From contig CP107211.1 in NCBI GenBank assembly GCA_025757845.1, positions 2,604,001-2,668,000 of the forward strand: a DNA stretch of 64,000 nucleotides. Reading direction: 5' to 3'. This DNA comes from Oscillospiraceae bacterium (GTDB lineage: Bacteria > Bacillota > Clostridia > Oscillospirales > Ruminococcaceae). Shown here piece by piece: positions 1-7,437 of the stretch (position 1 is its first letter; each line of letters starts with the position of its first letter). The notes under the pieces were generated by a model. The model was not told the DNA's origin. It saw only the letters and a program-made list of their open reading frames with translations, and did not search any database. The position numbers and the translations under genes are program-made.

Positions 1-1
1 C

Positions 2-250
2 GAGCGCACGGTTGTCGTTGCCGGCGGCGGAGAAGAAACCCTGAACGCCGTTTCCACTCTGCTTGCCCAGTGCGGCAAGGTGGGCGGAAACCTGAACCAA
101 CTCGCACGACACTTCAACTCCGGTGGAGCAGATACCGAACAACTCCGGGCGAAACTTCTTGACGAACTTACAGACCTGACTGCCTTCCGGCTCAACGCCG
201 AGAAAATTCTTGGTGAACTGTATGGCAACGCTCAAGCATATCGCCTCTAA
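2..250 (+). CDS. MobC-like relaxosome accessory protein (C-terminal fragment)
   Basis: The frame is open from the left edge of the window, so only the last 82 codons are seen. The tail carries VGGNLNQLARHFN, the VG-NLNQ-A---N pattern of bacterial MobC-type mobilization proteins, which help the relaxase bind oriT. It overlaps the relaxase start by 29 nt, so the two are probably translationally coupled. Family assignment rests on this motif and on the adjacent relaxase. Confidence 0.72.
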   Translation, partial: ERTVVVAGGGEETLNAVSTLLAQCGKVGGNLNQLARHFNSGGADTEQLRAKLLDELTDLTAFRLNAEKILGELYGNAQAYRL

Positions 251-1772
251 GAATTCGGACTACTCCGCCATCGAAGCGTACCTGATTTACCAGCACGATG
301 AGTTCACCGGGAAGCAGCTTCTTGATCAACAAGGCAGGCCCATGCTGCGGGATTCGTACATTCTGGATACGCTTGAATGCGGCGATTTCTCGTTTGCAAC
401 GGCCTGCCTGCTGGCAAACCGAAAGTACAACAAGAACAACCACCCCGATGATATTAAGAGCCACCAGTATATCATCAGCTTTGACCCCAGAGATGCAGCC
501 GACAACGGCTTGACCATGGAAAAAGCACAGGCTCTCGGCCTGAACTTCTGTAAAGCAAACTTTCCCGGTCATCCTGCCATCGTCTGCACCCACCCGGATG
601 GGCATAACCATTCGGGAAATATCCATGTCCACATCGTGATCGGCAGCATCCGCACACGAGAAGTGGAACGCAAGCCATATATGCAGAAGCCTCGTGACTG
701 GCGTGAGGGCATGAAGCACTCCAGCACAGCCCAGACCATGCGGCACCTGCGTGTCGCAGTCATGGAAATGTGCGAATGCGCTGACCTGCACCAGATCAAC
801 CTACTGGAAGCACAAGGCAACCGTGTTTCTGAACGGGAATACTGGGCGCGGCGGCGTGGACAGAAACGGCTTGACCAAGCCAACGCACGACTGATCGTAG
901 CGGGGCAGAAGCCTAAACAGACTGTCTACCAGACGGAACTGGAAACGCTGCGAAAGCAAATCGACTCTGTTCTGAAGAAGGCTACCACCTTCGAGGAATT
1001 TTCTGCATTGCTCATGCAGGAACACGGCGTTGCCGTGAAAGAGAGCCGAGGGCGATTGAGCTACTGCCCGCCCAATCGGGTAAAGTTCATCACCGCCCGG
1101 AAGCTGAGCAAGAAGTTTGAGAAAAAGCAGGTGCTCGCCGCACTCGCTCAGAACATCCGGCTTGCCCCGACCATCCAGCCTATCGCAACAGACAAGCCCG
1201 ACAGGATTCAGAAACTGGTGGACATTCAGGCGAAGCTGAAGCAGGGCAAGAGCATTGGCTACGAGCGTTGGGCGAAGAAGCATAACCTCAAAGCCATGGC
1301 CCAGACCTTGATTCTCTTGCAGGAGAAAGGTCTGCTCAACGAGGGCGCACTTGACCAGCGCATTGATGAACTGCAAACGCAGTACGACAGTGCAAAGGAA
1401 GTCGTGCTCGACCTCGAAACCCGCATGGCAGACAATCAGAAGCTGCGCAGCCACGCTGCTGCCTACAAGCAGTATCGACCGCTTACGCAGAAACGGAACG
1501 CTGTCAAATCCCCCGCAGCCTTTGAAGATCAGTACCGTGCAGAACTGACAGCATACCGGGCGGCAGCAGCCTATCTCAAGGCAAACAACATCACCTGCCT
1601 GCCCAGCCCGAAGAAACTGGAAGCCGAGTATGCGCAGCTGGCATCCGAAAAGGCAAAATTCTACGAGCAGTACAAGGAAGCCAAGTCCGAGCTGCTCAAA
1701 CTGAAAGACGCAAAACAGAATGTTGCCCTGTTCTTCCGGGAGGAAAAACAGACGCAGCATCACGAGAGATAA
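222..1772 (+). CDS. Relaxase / mobilization nuclease
   Basis: This 516-aa protein has the layout of MOBP-type relaxases, which nick oriT and carry the transferred strand during conjugation. The histidine cluster is visible at H128, H130, H135 and H137 (GHNHSGNIHVH), and N-terminal tyrosines around residues 14-23 could supply the nucleophile. The C-terminal half is charged and helical, with coiled-coil character from about residue 320. I chose ATG 222, inside the end of the MobC frame, over a TTG at 210, because the sequence MATLKHIASK resembles relaxase N-termini. It belongs to an integrated conjugative or mobilizable element extending left of the window. Confidence 0.88.
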   Translation: MATLKHIASKNSDYSAIEAYLIYQHDEFTGKQLLDQQGRPMLRDSYILDTLECGDFSFATACLLANRKYNKNNHPDDIKSHQYIISFDPRDAADNGLTMEKAQALGLNFCKANFPGHPAIVCTHPDGHNHSGNIHVHIVIGSIRTREVERKPYMQKPRDWREGMKHSSTAQTMRHLRVAVMEMCECADLHQINLLEAQGNRVSEREYWARRRGQKRLDQANARLIVAGQKPKQTVYQTELETLRKQIDSVLKKATTFEEFSALLMQEHGVAVKESRGRLSYCPPNRVKFITARKLSKKFEKKQVLAALAQNIRLAPTIQPIATDKPDRIQKLVDIQAKLKQGKSIGYERWAKKHNLKAMAQTLILLQEKGLLNEGALDQRIDELQTQYDSAKEVVLDLETRMADNQKLRSHAAAYKQYRPLTQKRNAVKSPAAFEDQYRAELTAYRAAAAYLKANNITCLPSPKKLEAEYAQLASEKAKFYEQYKEAKSELLKLKDAKQNVALFFREEKQTQHHER

Positions 1773-1783
1773 GGAGTGTGCGT

Positions 1784-2749
1784 ATGATCAATCTGAAAAT
1801 CGACCCGGAGTTCCAGAATCAGATTCCGCCGCTGACGGACGATGAGTACAAGCAGCTTGAAGAAAACATCCTCAAGGAAGGCAAGCTGCTTTCTCCTTTG
1901 ATCGTCTGGGGAAACACCCTCGTTGACGGCCACAACCGTTATGCCATCCTCCAGAAGCACCCGGAGATTTACTTCTCCACCATGCCGCTCCGATTCGAGA
2001 ACCGTGAAGAAGCCCTTGCGTGGATCTGCCGAAATCAGTTGGGACGGCGAAACCTAAGCCCCGAACAGAAACGCTATCTTCTTGGGAAGCAGTACGAAGC
2101 CGAGAAGAAAGCCGCAAGAATCTTTCGAGGCAATCAGTACACTTTAGCAAAGAAAAGTGGTGGTGATCACGGTGATAACCACCACTCCGGGAAGAAAACC
2201 TGCGACCGGATCGCAGAGGAAAACGGCGTCAGCCGTGCCTCCGTTCTTCGTGCCAGCCACTATACACGAGGCATCGACATCGCAGATAATCTCTCTCCCG
2301 GCATCAAGCAGAAAGTCTTTTCCGGCGAAGTGAAGTTCACCAACGAAGAAATGTCCAAGCTTGTGCAGGCAAGTATCGAGCATCGTTCAGATGTCCTTGC
2401 TCAAATCCTGCATCCAGAGGCATTGGAAGTGTTGGAATCTGCCAGCGCAGAATTTGAACCTGAAAAAGCGGAACCCGTTCCCATGCCCACACCACAAACA
2501 GAAGAATTCCGGTGCTATCATGTACCGGACGAGTTTATGAAGGTTTACAAATCCTTGAGCCGTGCGACCGAAATGATGAAAAACTCATGGAAGAAAACGC
2601 TCAAAAATAATCCAAGCTATTTTACTGACCCGGAAAAGCAGAAGGTTCTCCGCTTCGCAATGCAGAGGCCAGCTAACTACCTGACTGAAATCGAAGCCTA
2701 TCTGGAAAAGGCTCTTGCAGAAGCCCTTGAAGAAGAAAAGACCGCATAA
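1784..2749 (+). CDS. ParB/Srx-superfamily nuclease-like protein of the mobile element
   Basis: This 321-aa protein has an N-terminal ParB-like domain: a LSPLIVWGNTLVDGHNRY segment (about residues 37-54) with the DGHNR box, followed by an EEALAWICRNQLGRRNLS region and a helix-turn-helix-like part near residues 130-170. Such proteins are common cargo of clostridial integrative elements, where they bind DNA or regulate. The AAGGAG at 1771-1776 overlaps the relaxase stop and sits 7 nt before ATG 1784, so this ATG is preferred over GTG 1778. Its exact role is unknown. Confidence 0.75.
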   Translation: MINLKIDPEFQNQIPPLTDDEYKQLEENILKEGKLLSPLIVWGNTLVDGHNRYAILQKHPEIYFSTMPLRFENREEALAWICRNQLGRRNLSPEQKRYLLGKQYEAEKKAARIFRGNQYTLAKKSGGDHGDNHHSGKKTCDRIAEENGVSRASVLRASHYTRGIDIADNLSPGIKQKVFSGEVKFTNEEMSKLVQASIEHRSDVLAQILHPEALEVLESASAEFEPEKAEPVPMPTPQTEEFRCYHVPDEFMKVYKSLSRATEMMKNSWKKTLKNNPSYFTDPEKQKVLRFAMQRPANYLTEIEAYLEKALAEALEEEKTA

Positions 2750-2755
2750 CGACAG

Positions 2756-2794
2756 GCACTTGTAAGCCATCAACGAGCCACCAGCCACAAGTGC
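2756..2794. repeat. Short inverted repeat between mobile-element genes
   Basis: GCACTTGT (2756-2763) and ACAAGTGC (2787-2794) form perfect 8-bp arms around 23 nt. There is no T-run, so it does not look like a terminator. It could be a protein site or an RNA hairpin between the ParB-like gene and the next small gene. Confidence 0.3.
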
Positions 2795-2892
2795 AGGGCA
2801 GAAAACTTCCGCGCCCTTGCGCCTCATAAAAATTGGAACTTTGATTTTCTCGCCCGGCTTTGCCACGGTGGGACGATCAAAGGAGCGTGCGT

Positions 2893-3168
2893 TTGAACAA
2901 AAAGAAAAAGTCCACAAACACTTCCCCCTATCCCGATGAAGCCATCGACCGTCTGGCACAGGCATTCTATCCGGCGATTCTTGCCTGCTGGAACAGCGAG
3001 GAAGGTCAACGGGAGTTTGCTGCATGGCAGGCGGAACAGGCTCATATTGCTGCAACCAAAGAAAAACAGGAAGTTCCCGTCGGGGAACTCCCTGCCTTAC
3101 TTATCGTGTGTGGATTTTTCAGGGTGCGTCCGGGTGGACGCGCCCTGTTTTTGTGTTTAGTCCTCTAA
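2893..3168 (+). CDS. Small hypothetical protein of the mobile element (TTG start)
   Basis: This 91-aa frame starts at TTG 2893 with AAAGGAG at 2879-2885, an ideal 7-nt spacing. The first 60 residues are charged and protein-like (NKKKKSTN, DEAIDRLAQAFYP, EFAAWQAEQ). The last 30 codons run through a perfect terminator hairpin, so the C-terminus may be fortuitous. I do not recognise a characterised domain. Position and composition fit accessory genes of Tn1549-like elements. Confidence 0.55.
   Translation: MNKKKKSTNTSPYPDEAIDRLAQAFYPAILACWNSEEGQREFAAWQAEQAHIAATKEKQEVPVGELPALLIVCGFFRVRPGGRALFLCLVL
3120..3158 (+). terminator. Rho-independent terminator at the end of the element operon
   Basis: A 12-bp stem (3120-3131 with 3136-3147, one G-U pair, GGGT loop) is followed by TTTTTGTGTTT. 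It lies inside the last codons of the small TTG-start gene. Confidence 0.75.
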
Positions 3169-3408
3169 TCCGTGGCTTCCCGCCACGTTCTTCAAATATT
3201 CCCCCGGTTCGCCGTTCAGAATCAGCTCAGCATACGCCAGCGGGTCATTATAGATGAGGTAGTCCAGTTCAGACCGCTGCGCAATGGTAACATCCAGCGC
3301 ATCTTCGACCCCGGTGCAGTCGATGGAAATTTTTCTGCCATCCCGGAGCAGCAGCTCCACACAGCCAGTATCCATGTTGAACGAACAGGCTCTTGCATCG
3401 TACTTCAT
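3157..3408 (-). CDS. DUF6061-like small protein
   Basis: This 83-aa protein opens MKYDARACSFNMDTGCVEL and has a compact beta-rich N-terminal half with an acidic C-terminal end, matching small DUF6061 proteins that accompany clostridial conjugative elements. An AGGAGG site lies just upstream of the start on the minus strand. It converges on the element operon. Function unknown; the family name comes from memory of similar sequences and is unsearched. Confidence 0.6.
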   Translation of the reverse strand: MKYDARACSFNMDTGCVELLLRDGRKISIDCTGVEDALDVTIAQRSELDYLIYNDPLAYAELILNGEPGEYLKNVAGSHGLED

Positions 3409-3510
3409 AATCGTGTCCTCCTGAAATCAGTGTTTGATTTGTTTCGGTCAATCTATGATTTCGGATTTCAGCTTCTGTCGGAAACCTCTATTGAACTTTC
3501 CGAAGAAAAC

Positions 3511-3552
3511 AAAAAATCCGACCCCATCTCCTATCGGAAACAAGTTCGGATT
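3511..3552 (-). terminator. Terminator downstream of tRNA-Pro
   Basis: On the minus strand AATCCGA pairs with TCGGATT around a 24-nt loop and is followed by TTTTTTG. It lies about 10 nt beyond the tRNA 3' end. Confidence 0.55.
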
Positions 3553-3561
3553 ATTTTTGTC

Positions 3562-3637
3562 TGGTCGGAGTGGCGAGACTCGAACTCGCGGCCTCCTGCT
3601 CCCAAAGCAGGCGCGCTACCAACTGCGCAACACCCCG
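3562..3637 (-). tRNA. tRNA-Pro (anticodon TGG)
   Basis: On the minus strand this is a 76-nt cloverleaf with acceptor stem CGGGGTG/CACTCCG (one G-U), discriminator A and encoded CCA. The D-arm contains AGTTGGTAGCG, the anticodon arm is CCTGC-TTTGGGA-GCAGG, and the T-arm contains GTTCGAGTC. The loop places TGG at positions 34-36. Its 3' end points toward the mobile-element genes, so it is a plausible integration neighbourhood, though no attachment-site duplication can be checked here. Confidence 0.95.
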
Positions 3638-3713
3638 ACAATATTCAATTGTACCTGTACAGTATACCTTTTTTTAGGGTGTTCGTCAATAGATTCATCC
3701 GGCGGCCGGAGTG

Positions 3714-3746
3714 CAAAAAAATCCCGCCCGGAAATCCGGGCGGGAT
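3714..3746 (-). terminator. Terminator of cysK
   Basis: A perfect 11-bp stem (3721-3731 with 3736-3746, loop AAAT) is followed on the minus strand by TTTTTTT, 25 nt after the cysK stop. Confidence 0.9.
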
Positions 3747-3770
3747 GCAACGGTTCTACAAATAGAGTGA

Positions 3771-4703
3771 TCAGTCTGCGAACAGCGGAGTGGACAGGTA
3801 GCGGTCGCCGGTATCAGGCAGCAGCACCACGATGTTCTTGCCAGCGTTCTCCGGGCGCTTTGCCAGCTGCAGGGCAGCCCAGACGGCAGCACCGGAAGAA
3901 ATGCCCACCAGCACACCTTCCTTGTGACCGATCAGCCGACCGGTGGCAAAGGCGTCGTCGTTCTCCACGGCAATGATCTCGTCATAAACCTTGGTGTCCA
4001 GCACGTCCGGCACAAAGCCTGCGCCGATGCCCTGGATCTTGTGCGCACCGGCAGTGCCCTTGCTCAGCACCGGGGAGGAGGCGGGCTCCACGGCCACGAC
4101 CTTCACGTCAGGGTTCTTGCTCTTCAGGTACTTGCCCACGCCGGTCACGGTGCCGCCGGTGCCAACGCCTGCCACAAAGATGTCCACCTTACCGTCGGTA
4201 TCGTCCCAGATCTCGGGGCCGGTGGTCTCGATGTGTGCCTGGGGGTTGGCCGGGTTCACAAACTGGCCGGGGATGAAGGAATTGGGGATCTCCTTTGCCA
4301 GCTCATCGGCCTTGGCAATGGCACCCTTCATGCCCTTGGCACCCTCGCTGAGCACCAGCTCGGCACCGTAAGCCTTCATCAGCTGGCGGCGCTCCACGCT
4401 CATGGTCTCGGGCATGACGATGATGATGCGGTAGCCCTTGGCAGCTGCCACGGCAGCCAGGCCGATGCCGGTATTGCCGGAGGTGGGCTCGATGATCACG
4501 GAGCCTTCCTTCAGCAGGCCCTTGGCCTCGGCGTCATCGATCATCTTCTTGGCAATGCGGTCCTTCACGGAACCGGCCGGGTTGAAGTACTCCAGCTTGG
4601 CCAGAATGTGAGCAGACAGCTGCTGCTCCTTTTCAATGTGGGTGAGCTCCAGCAGCGGGGTGTGACCGATCAGCTGGTCAGCGGCAGTATAGATCTTGCT
4701 CAT
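3771..4703 (-). CDS. cysK: Cysteine synthase A (O-acetylserine sulfhydrylase)
   Basis: This 310-aa enzyme makes L-cysteine from O-acetylserine and sulfide in the cytosol using pyridoxal phosphate. K47 in NPAGSVKDR is the PLP lysine, TSGNTG (74-79) the substrate loop, and GTGGT (181-185) the phosphate-binding loop. Length and motifs are typical and complete. AGGAGGGAA lies upstream of ATG 4703. It is transcribed divergently from an Rrf2-family regulator, and both have near-consensus promoters in the shared intergenic region, so regulation by that protein is likely. Confidence 0.96.
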   Translation of the reverse strand: MSKIYTAADQLIGHTPLLELTHIEKEQQLSAHILAKLEYFNPAGSVKDRIAKKMIDDAEAKGLLKEGSVIIEPTSGNTGIGLAAVAAAKGYRIIIVMPETMSVERRQLMKAYGAELVLSEGAKGMKGAIAKADELAKEIPNSFIPGQFVNPANPQAHIETTGPEIWDDTDGKVDIFVAGVGTGGTVTGVGKYLKSKNPDVKVVAVEPASSPVLSKGTAGAHKIQGIGAGFVPDVLDTKVYDEIIAVENDDAFATGRLIGHKEGVLVGISSGAAVWAALQLAKRPENAGKNIVVLLPDTGDRYLSTPLFAD

Positions 4704-4812
4704 AATAAATTCCCTCCTGATACAGATACAACTTCTCGAACGGGCCCCGGCACCCGAGGTGCGGCCCAGAACTACAAACCTTTAAACCAACATTGTTTGT
4801 GGGTTTGATGGT

Positions 4813-4841
4813 ATTATAGTCCCCTTTGCCCTGCTTGTCAA
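4813..4841 (-). promoter_or_regulatory. cysK promoter
   Basis: On the minus strand TTGACA (4836-4841) and TATAAT (4813-4818) are separated by 17 nt, a full sigma-A consensus. Between it and cysK lie ACAAAC and GTTTGT as an inverted repeat (about 4773-4801), a candidate operator for the divergent Rrf2 protein. Confidence 0.88.
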
Positions 4842-4864
4842 TGCTTTTTTGCAAAAAAGTGGGA

Positions 4865-4893
4865 TTGAAATATTATTTACCCTGTTGTATAAT
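4865..4893 (+). promoter_or_regulatory. rrf2 promoter
   Basis: TTGAAA (4865-4870) and TATAAT (4888-4893) are separated by 17 nt. GGTTTAA follows the -10 box and also occurs, in the other orientation, in the cysK leader, so it could be part of a shared operator. Confidence 0.85.
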
Positions 4894-4933
4894 AGGTTTA
4901 ACATTCTATGGACATCAAAGGAAGTACACGAAT

Positions 4934-5365
4934 ATGATCGTTTCCACCAAAGGGCGCTATGCGCTGCGCGTGATGATCGACCTTGCCGAACATCAGGCGG
5001 AAAAATACGTTCCCCTCAAGGAAGTCGCCGCACGGCAGGAGATCTCGGAAAAGTATTTGGAGAACATCCTCAAGGTGCTGGTGCAGAACGGCTTTCTGGA
5101 GGGTCTGCGCGGCAAGGGCGGCGGTTACCGCCTGACCCGCAGCCCCGACCAGTACACCGTGGAGGAGATCCTCATGCTCACCGAGGGCAGCCTGGCCCCC
5201 GTCACCTGCCTGACGCCGGGTGCATCCCCCTGCGACCGCCTGGCCAACTGCCGCACCTATGAGATGTGGAAGGGCCTGAACGACCTCATCTCCAACTATT
5301 TCAGCCACATCACCCTTGCCGATCTTGCCCTGCCCGATCAGGCCGGCAACGACTATGTGATCTGA
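4934..5365 (+). CDS. Rrf2-family transcriptional regulator (IscR/CymR-like)
   Basis: This 143-aa protein has the Rrf2 winged-helix N-terminus (MIVSTKGRYALRVMIDLA, recognition helix near residues 38-52) and the RGKGGGYRL wing. Three cysteines, C92, C100 and C106, sit where IscR binds its Fe-S cluster, although spacing (x7, x5) differs from the x5, x5 of IscR. I start at ATG 4934 because AAAGGAAG (4917-4924) precedes it and the family N-terminus matches. Divergence from cysK suggests control of cysteine or Fe-S metabolism. Whether it holds a cluster or senses O-acetylserine synthase like CymR cannot be decided. Confidence 0.88.
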   Translation: MIVSTKGRYALRVMIDLAEHQAEKYVPLKEVAARQEISEKYLENILKVLVQNGFLEGLRGKGGGYRLTRSPDQYTVEEILMLTEGSLAPVTCLTPGASPCDRLANCRTYEMWKGLNDLISNYFSHITLADLALPDQAGNDYVI

Positions 5366-5375
5366 GGACATTGTC

Positions 5376-6134
5376 ATGTTCGAGCAATTTCGATGGAATT
5401 TTCGTAGTCCAGAGGAACGGGGAGACATCGGAGAAAACATTATTTATAGCGCCCTGAACAAAGTCCGCGGTCGTAAAGCTCTTTTGCCGAATTGTTACAT
5501 CCCGGTAGGCCAAAAAGGAACAACTGAGATTGATATGATCTTTCTGCATGAGTCCGGCCTTTATGTAATTGAATCCAAAAATTACAGTGGTTGGATTTTC
5601 GGCAATGAAGAGCAAGATCATTGGACACAATGTCTGAGAGGAAAATTTCATACAACGCAAAAGCATTCCTTTTATAACCCTCTCCGACAGAATGAGACGC
5701 ATATTTGCGCATTGATGGAACTACTGAAGGATGATACCGTTCCGTACTATTCCTATGTGGTATTCGGAAATAATTGTGAGTTAAAGAACGTTCAGCTCAC
5801 AAGCGGAAAACATCATGTGACTTATGCTCTATATCTCCGAAAGGATATTGAGTATAATGCTCGACGTACAGGCATCCAGCTATCTGATGAAAAGATAGAT
5901 GCTCTTTATGCAATACTTGTGAATTTTACAGAGGCAAGCGACTGGCAAAGGGAAGCCCACATAAGAGAAGTTCAGGCAAAACAGTATCCAGTCGTTCGAG
6001 CGGATGGAACCTGGGCTTGTCCACATTGTGGTGGACAGCTCGTCAGACGGGTAGCTCAACGGGGAAGCTGGGCAGGGCAAACCTTCTGGGGTTGCTCAAA
6101 TTATCCACGCTGTCATTTTACTTATCAGGAATAA
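5376..6134 (+). CDS. NERD-domain protein with C-terminal topoisomerase-type zinc finger
   Basis: This 252-aa protein starts 10 nt after the rrf2 stop, with TGAGGA as its ribosome site. The N-terminal part is a NERD (nuclease-related) domain: GE at 19-20, E51 and D53 in TTEID, and E66-x-K68 in ESKNY form the PD-(D/E)xK-like core. The C-terminus is a four-cysteine finger (C215, C218, C240, C246; CPHCGG and FWGCSNYPRC) as in topoisomerase I tails. Codon use is clearly more AT-rich than neighbours, suggesting acquisition. Role unknown; DNA repair, defence or element maintenance are possible. Confidence 0.85.
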   Translation: MFEQFRWNFRSPEERGDIGENIIYSALNKVRGRKALLPNCYIPVGQKGTTEIDMIFLHESGLYVIESKNYSGWIFGNEEQDHWTQCLRGKFHTTQKHSFYNPLRQNETHICALMELLKDDTVPYYSYVVFGNNCELKNVQLTSGKHHVTYALYLRKDIEYNARRTGIQLSDEKIDALYAILVNFTEASDWQREAHIREVQAKQYPVVRADGTWACPHCGGQLVRRVAQRGSWAGQTFWGCSNYPRCHFTYQE

Positions 6135-6141
6135 TTGATTC

Positions 6142-6172
6142 GGCGCACCGCGTTTTGCGGTGCGCCTTTTTT
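6142..6172 (+). terminator. Terminator after NERD gene
   Basis: A perfect 10-bp stem (6142-6151 with 6157-6166, loop GTTTT) is followed by six T. Confidence 0.93.
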
Positions 6173-6219
6173 GCACAGTTCCTCGCGAAATGTGTGGGAA
6201 TTCTTGGCAAGTATCACGG

Positions 6220-6248
6220 TTGATGGACGTCCGACGATGCGGTATACT
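6220..6248 (+). promoter_or_regulatory. lrgAB promoter
   Basis: TTGATG (6220-6225) and TATACT (6243-6248) have a 17-nt spacer. Expected transcript start is near 6255, about 43 nt before the first LrgA codon. Confidence 0.75.
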
Positions 6249-6297
6249 ACCACCTGTATTCCACATTTTTTGGTGACCGTGAAAGGAGCGATCCGTT

Positions 6298-6666
6298 ACG
6301 AAATACATTTTTCAGTTTGCGCGCATTCTGGCCTTCTGTTTTCTGGGCGAGGTGCTGCACGCCGTGCTGCCGCTGCCGGTGCCTGCCAGTGTCTACGGGC
6401 TGGTGCTGCTGCTGGCTGCCCTGAACTTCGGCCTTGTGAAGCTGGATGACGTGAAAGAGGTGGGCATCTACCTCACCGGCATCTTCCCGCTGCTGTTCGT
6501 GCCTGCCGCAGCCGGCGTGATGGAGCTGTGGGCCGAGATGGGCAACATGCTGCTGCCCATCCTCATTGCCATCATCCCGGTGACCGTGCTGGTCATGGTC
6601 TCCGCAGGCCGCACCACCCAGACCATGACCGGCCGCAAAAAGAAGGAGGCAGACCATGCTGAATGA
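6298..6666 (+). CDS. lrgA: LrgA/CidA-family holin-like protein with apparent ACG start
   Basis: Read from 6298 this is a 122-aa LrgA protein (KYIFQFARILAFCFLGE, PLPVPASVYGLVLLL) with four membrane segments. AAAGGAG (6282-6288) is 9 nt upstream of ACG 6298. An in-frame TGA at 6280 and no ATG, GTG, TTG or CTG before 6328 exclude an ordinary upstream start. The family begins MKYI, so the codon seems to be ATG changed to ACG. GTG 6352 would delete the first membrane helix. LrgA works with LrgB in murein hydrolase control or pyruvate/metabolite export. It overlaps lrgB by 11 nt. Confidence 0.82.
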   Translation, partial: TKYIFQFARILAFCFLGEVLHAVLPLPVPASVYGLVLLLAALNFGLVKLDDVKEVGIYLTGIFPLLFVPAAAGVMELWAEMGNMLLPILIAIIPVTVLVMVSAGRTTQTMTGRKKKEADHAE

Positions 6667-7354
6667 TTTCCTGTCCGGGTCGGCGGCGTGGGGCGTGCTG
6701 CTCACGCTAGCAGCCTTTGCACTGGGTGCCCTGATCAACCGGATCACCGGCAAAGCCATCTTCAATCCCCTGCTGCTGGGCAGCATCTTTGTCATCATCT
6801 TCCTGTCGGTGTGCAAGATCCCCTACGCCGACTACAAGGCCAGCGCCGCCCCGGTGAACTACCTGCTGCTGCCGGCCACCGTGGCCCTGGCCATCCCGCT
6901 GTATGAAAAGTGGGACCTGCTCCGGGAGAACGCCGCCGCCATCATCGCCGGCATCTCGGTTGGCACACTGGTCAGCCTGGGCAGTGCCCTTGCTCTTGCC
7001 CTGGCGCTGGACCTGACCAAAGAGCAGTACGCCACCCTGCTGCCCAAGTCGGTGACCACCGCCATCAGCATGGACGTGGCCGCTGAGCTGGGCGGCATTG
7101 CCGCCCTGACCGGTGCCATCGTCATCCTCACCGGCATTGCGGGCAGCCTGCTGGCCGAAACGGTGTGCAAGGTGTTCCACATCACCGACCCCATCGCCAA
7201 GGGTGTGGGCATCGGCACCTCGGCCCATGCCGTGGGTACCAGCAAGGCTCTGCAGATGGGTGAGGTGGAGGGTGCCATGAGCGGCCTGTCCATTGCAGTG
7301 GCCGGTGTGCTCACCGCGGTGCTCTGCCCCGTATTCGTGAACCTGATCCACTAA
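6656..7354 (+). CDS. lrgB: LrgB/CidB-family membrane protein
   Basis: This 232-aa multi-spanning protein contains the LrgB signature regions LLPKSVTTAISMDVA and GIGTSAHAVGTSKA. It partners with LrgA in the inner membrane. Start ATG 6656 has AAGGAGG at 6643-6649 and lies within the last codons of lrgA, so the pair is translationally coupled. Family members are tied to autolysis control or, in recent work on plant and Bacillus homologues, to glycolate/pyruvate transport. Which applies here is not visible. Confidence 0.93.
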   Translation: MLNDFLSGSAAWGVLLTLAAFALGALINRITGKAIFNPLLLGSIFVIIFLSVCKIPYADYKASAAPVNYLLLPATVALAIPLYEKWDLLRENAAAIIAGISVGTLVSLGSALALALALDLTKEQYATLLPKSVTTAISMDVAAELGGIAALTGAIVILTGIAGSLLAETVCKVFHITDPIAKGVGIGTSAHAVGTSKALQMGEVEGAMSGLSIAVAGVLTAVLCPVFVNLIH

Positions 7355-7371
7355 AAACATTTATGATATAA

Positions 7372-7417
7372 AACACAGCGCCCCCGTCGGAAGAGATCCC
7401 GGCGGGGGCGCTGTGTT
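7372..7417. terminator. Bidirectional terminator between lrgB and ABC exporter genes
   Basis: A 19-bp stem (7372-7390 with 7399-7417, one G-U) around an 8-nt loop lies between convergent genes. The minus-strand exit has GTTTTAT, so termination is probably stronger for the ABC operon. Confidence 0.8.
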
Positions 7418-7437
7418 ATTGAGGAGAAATGTCTTGA

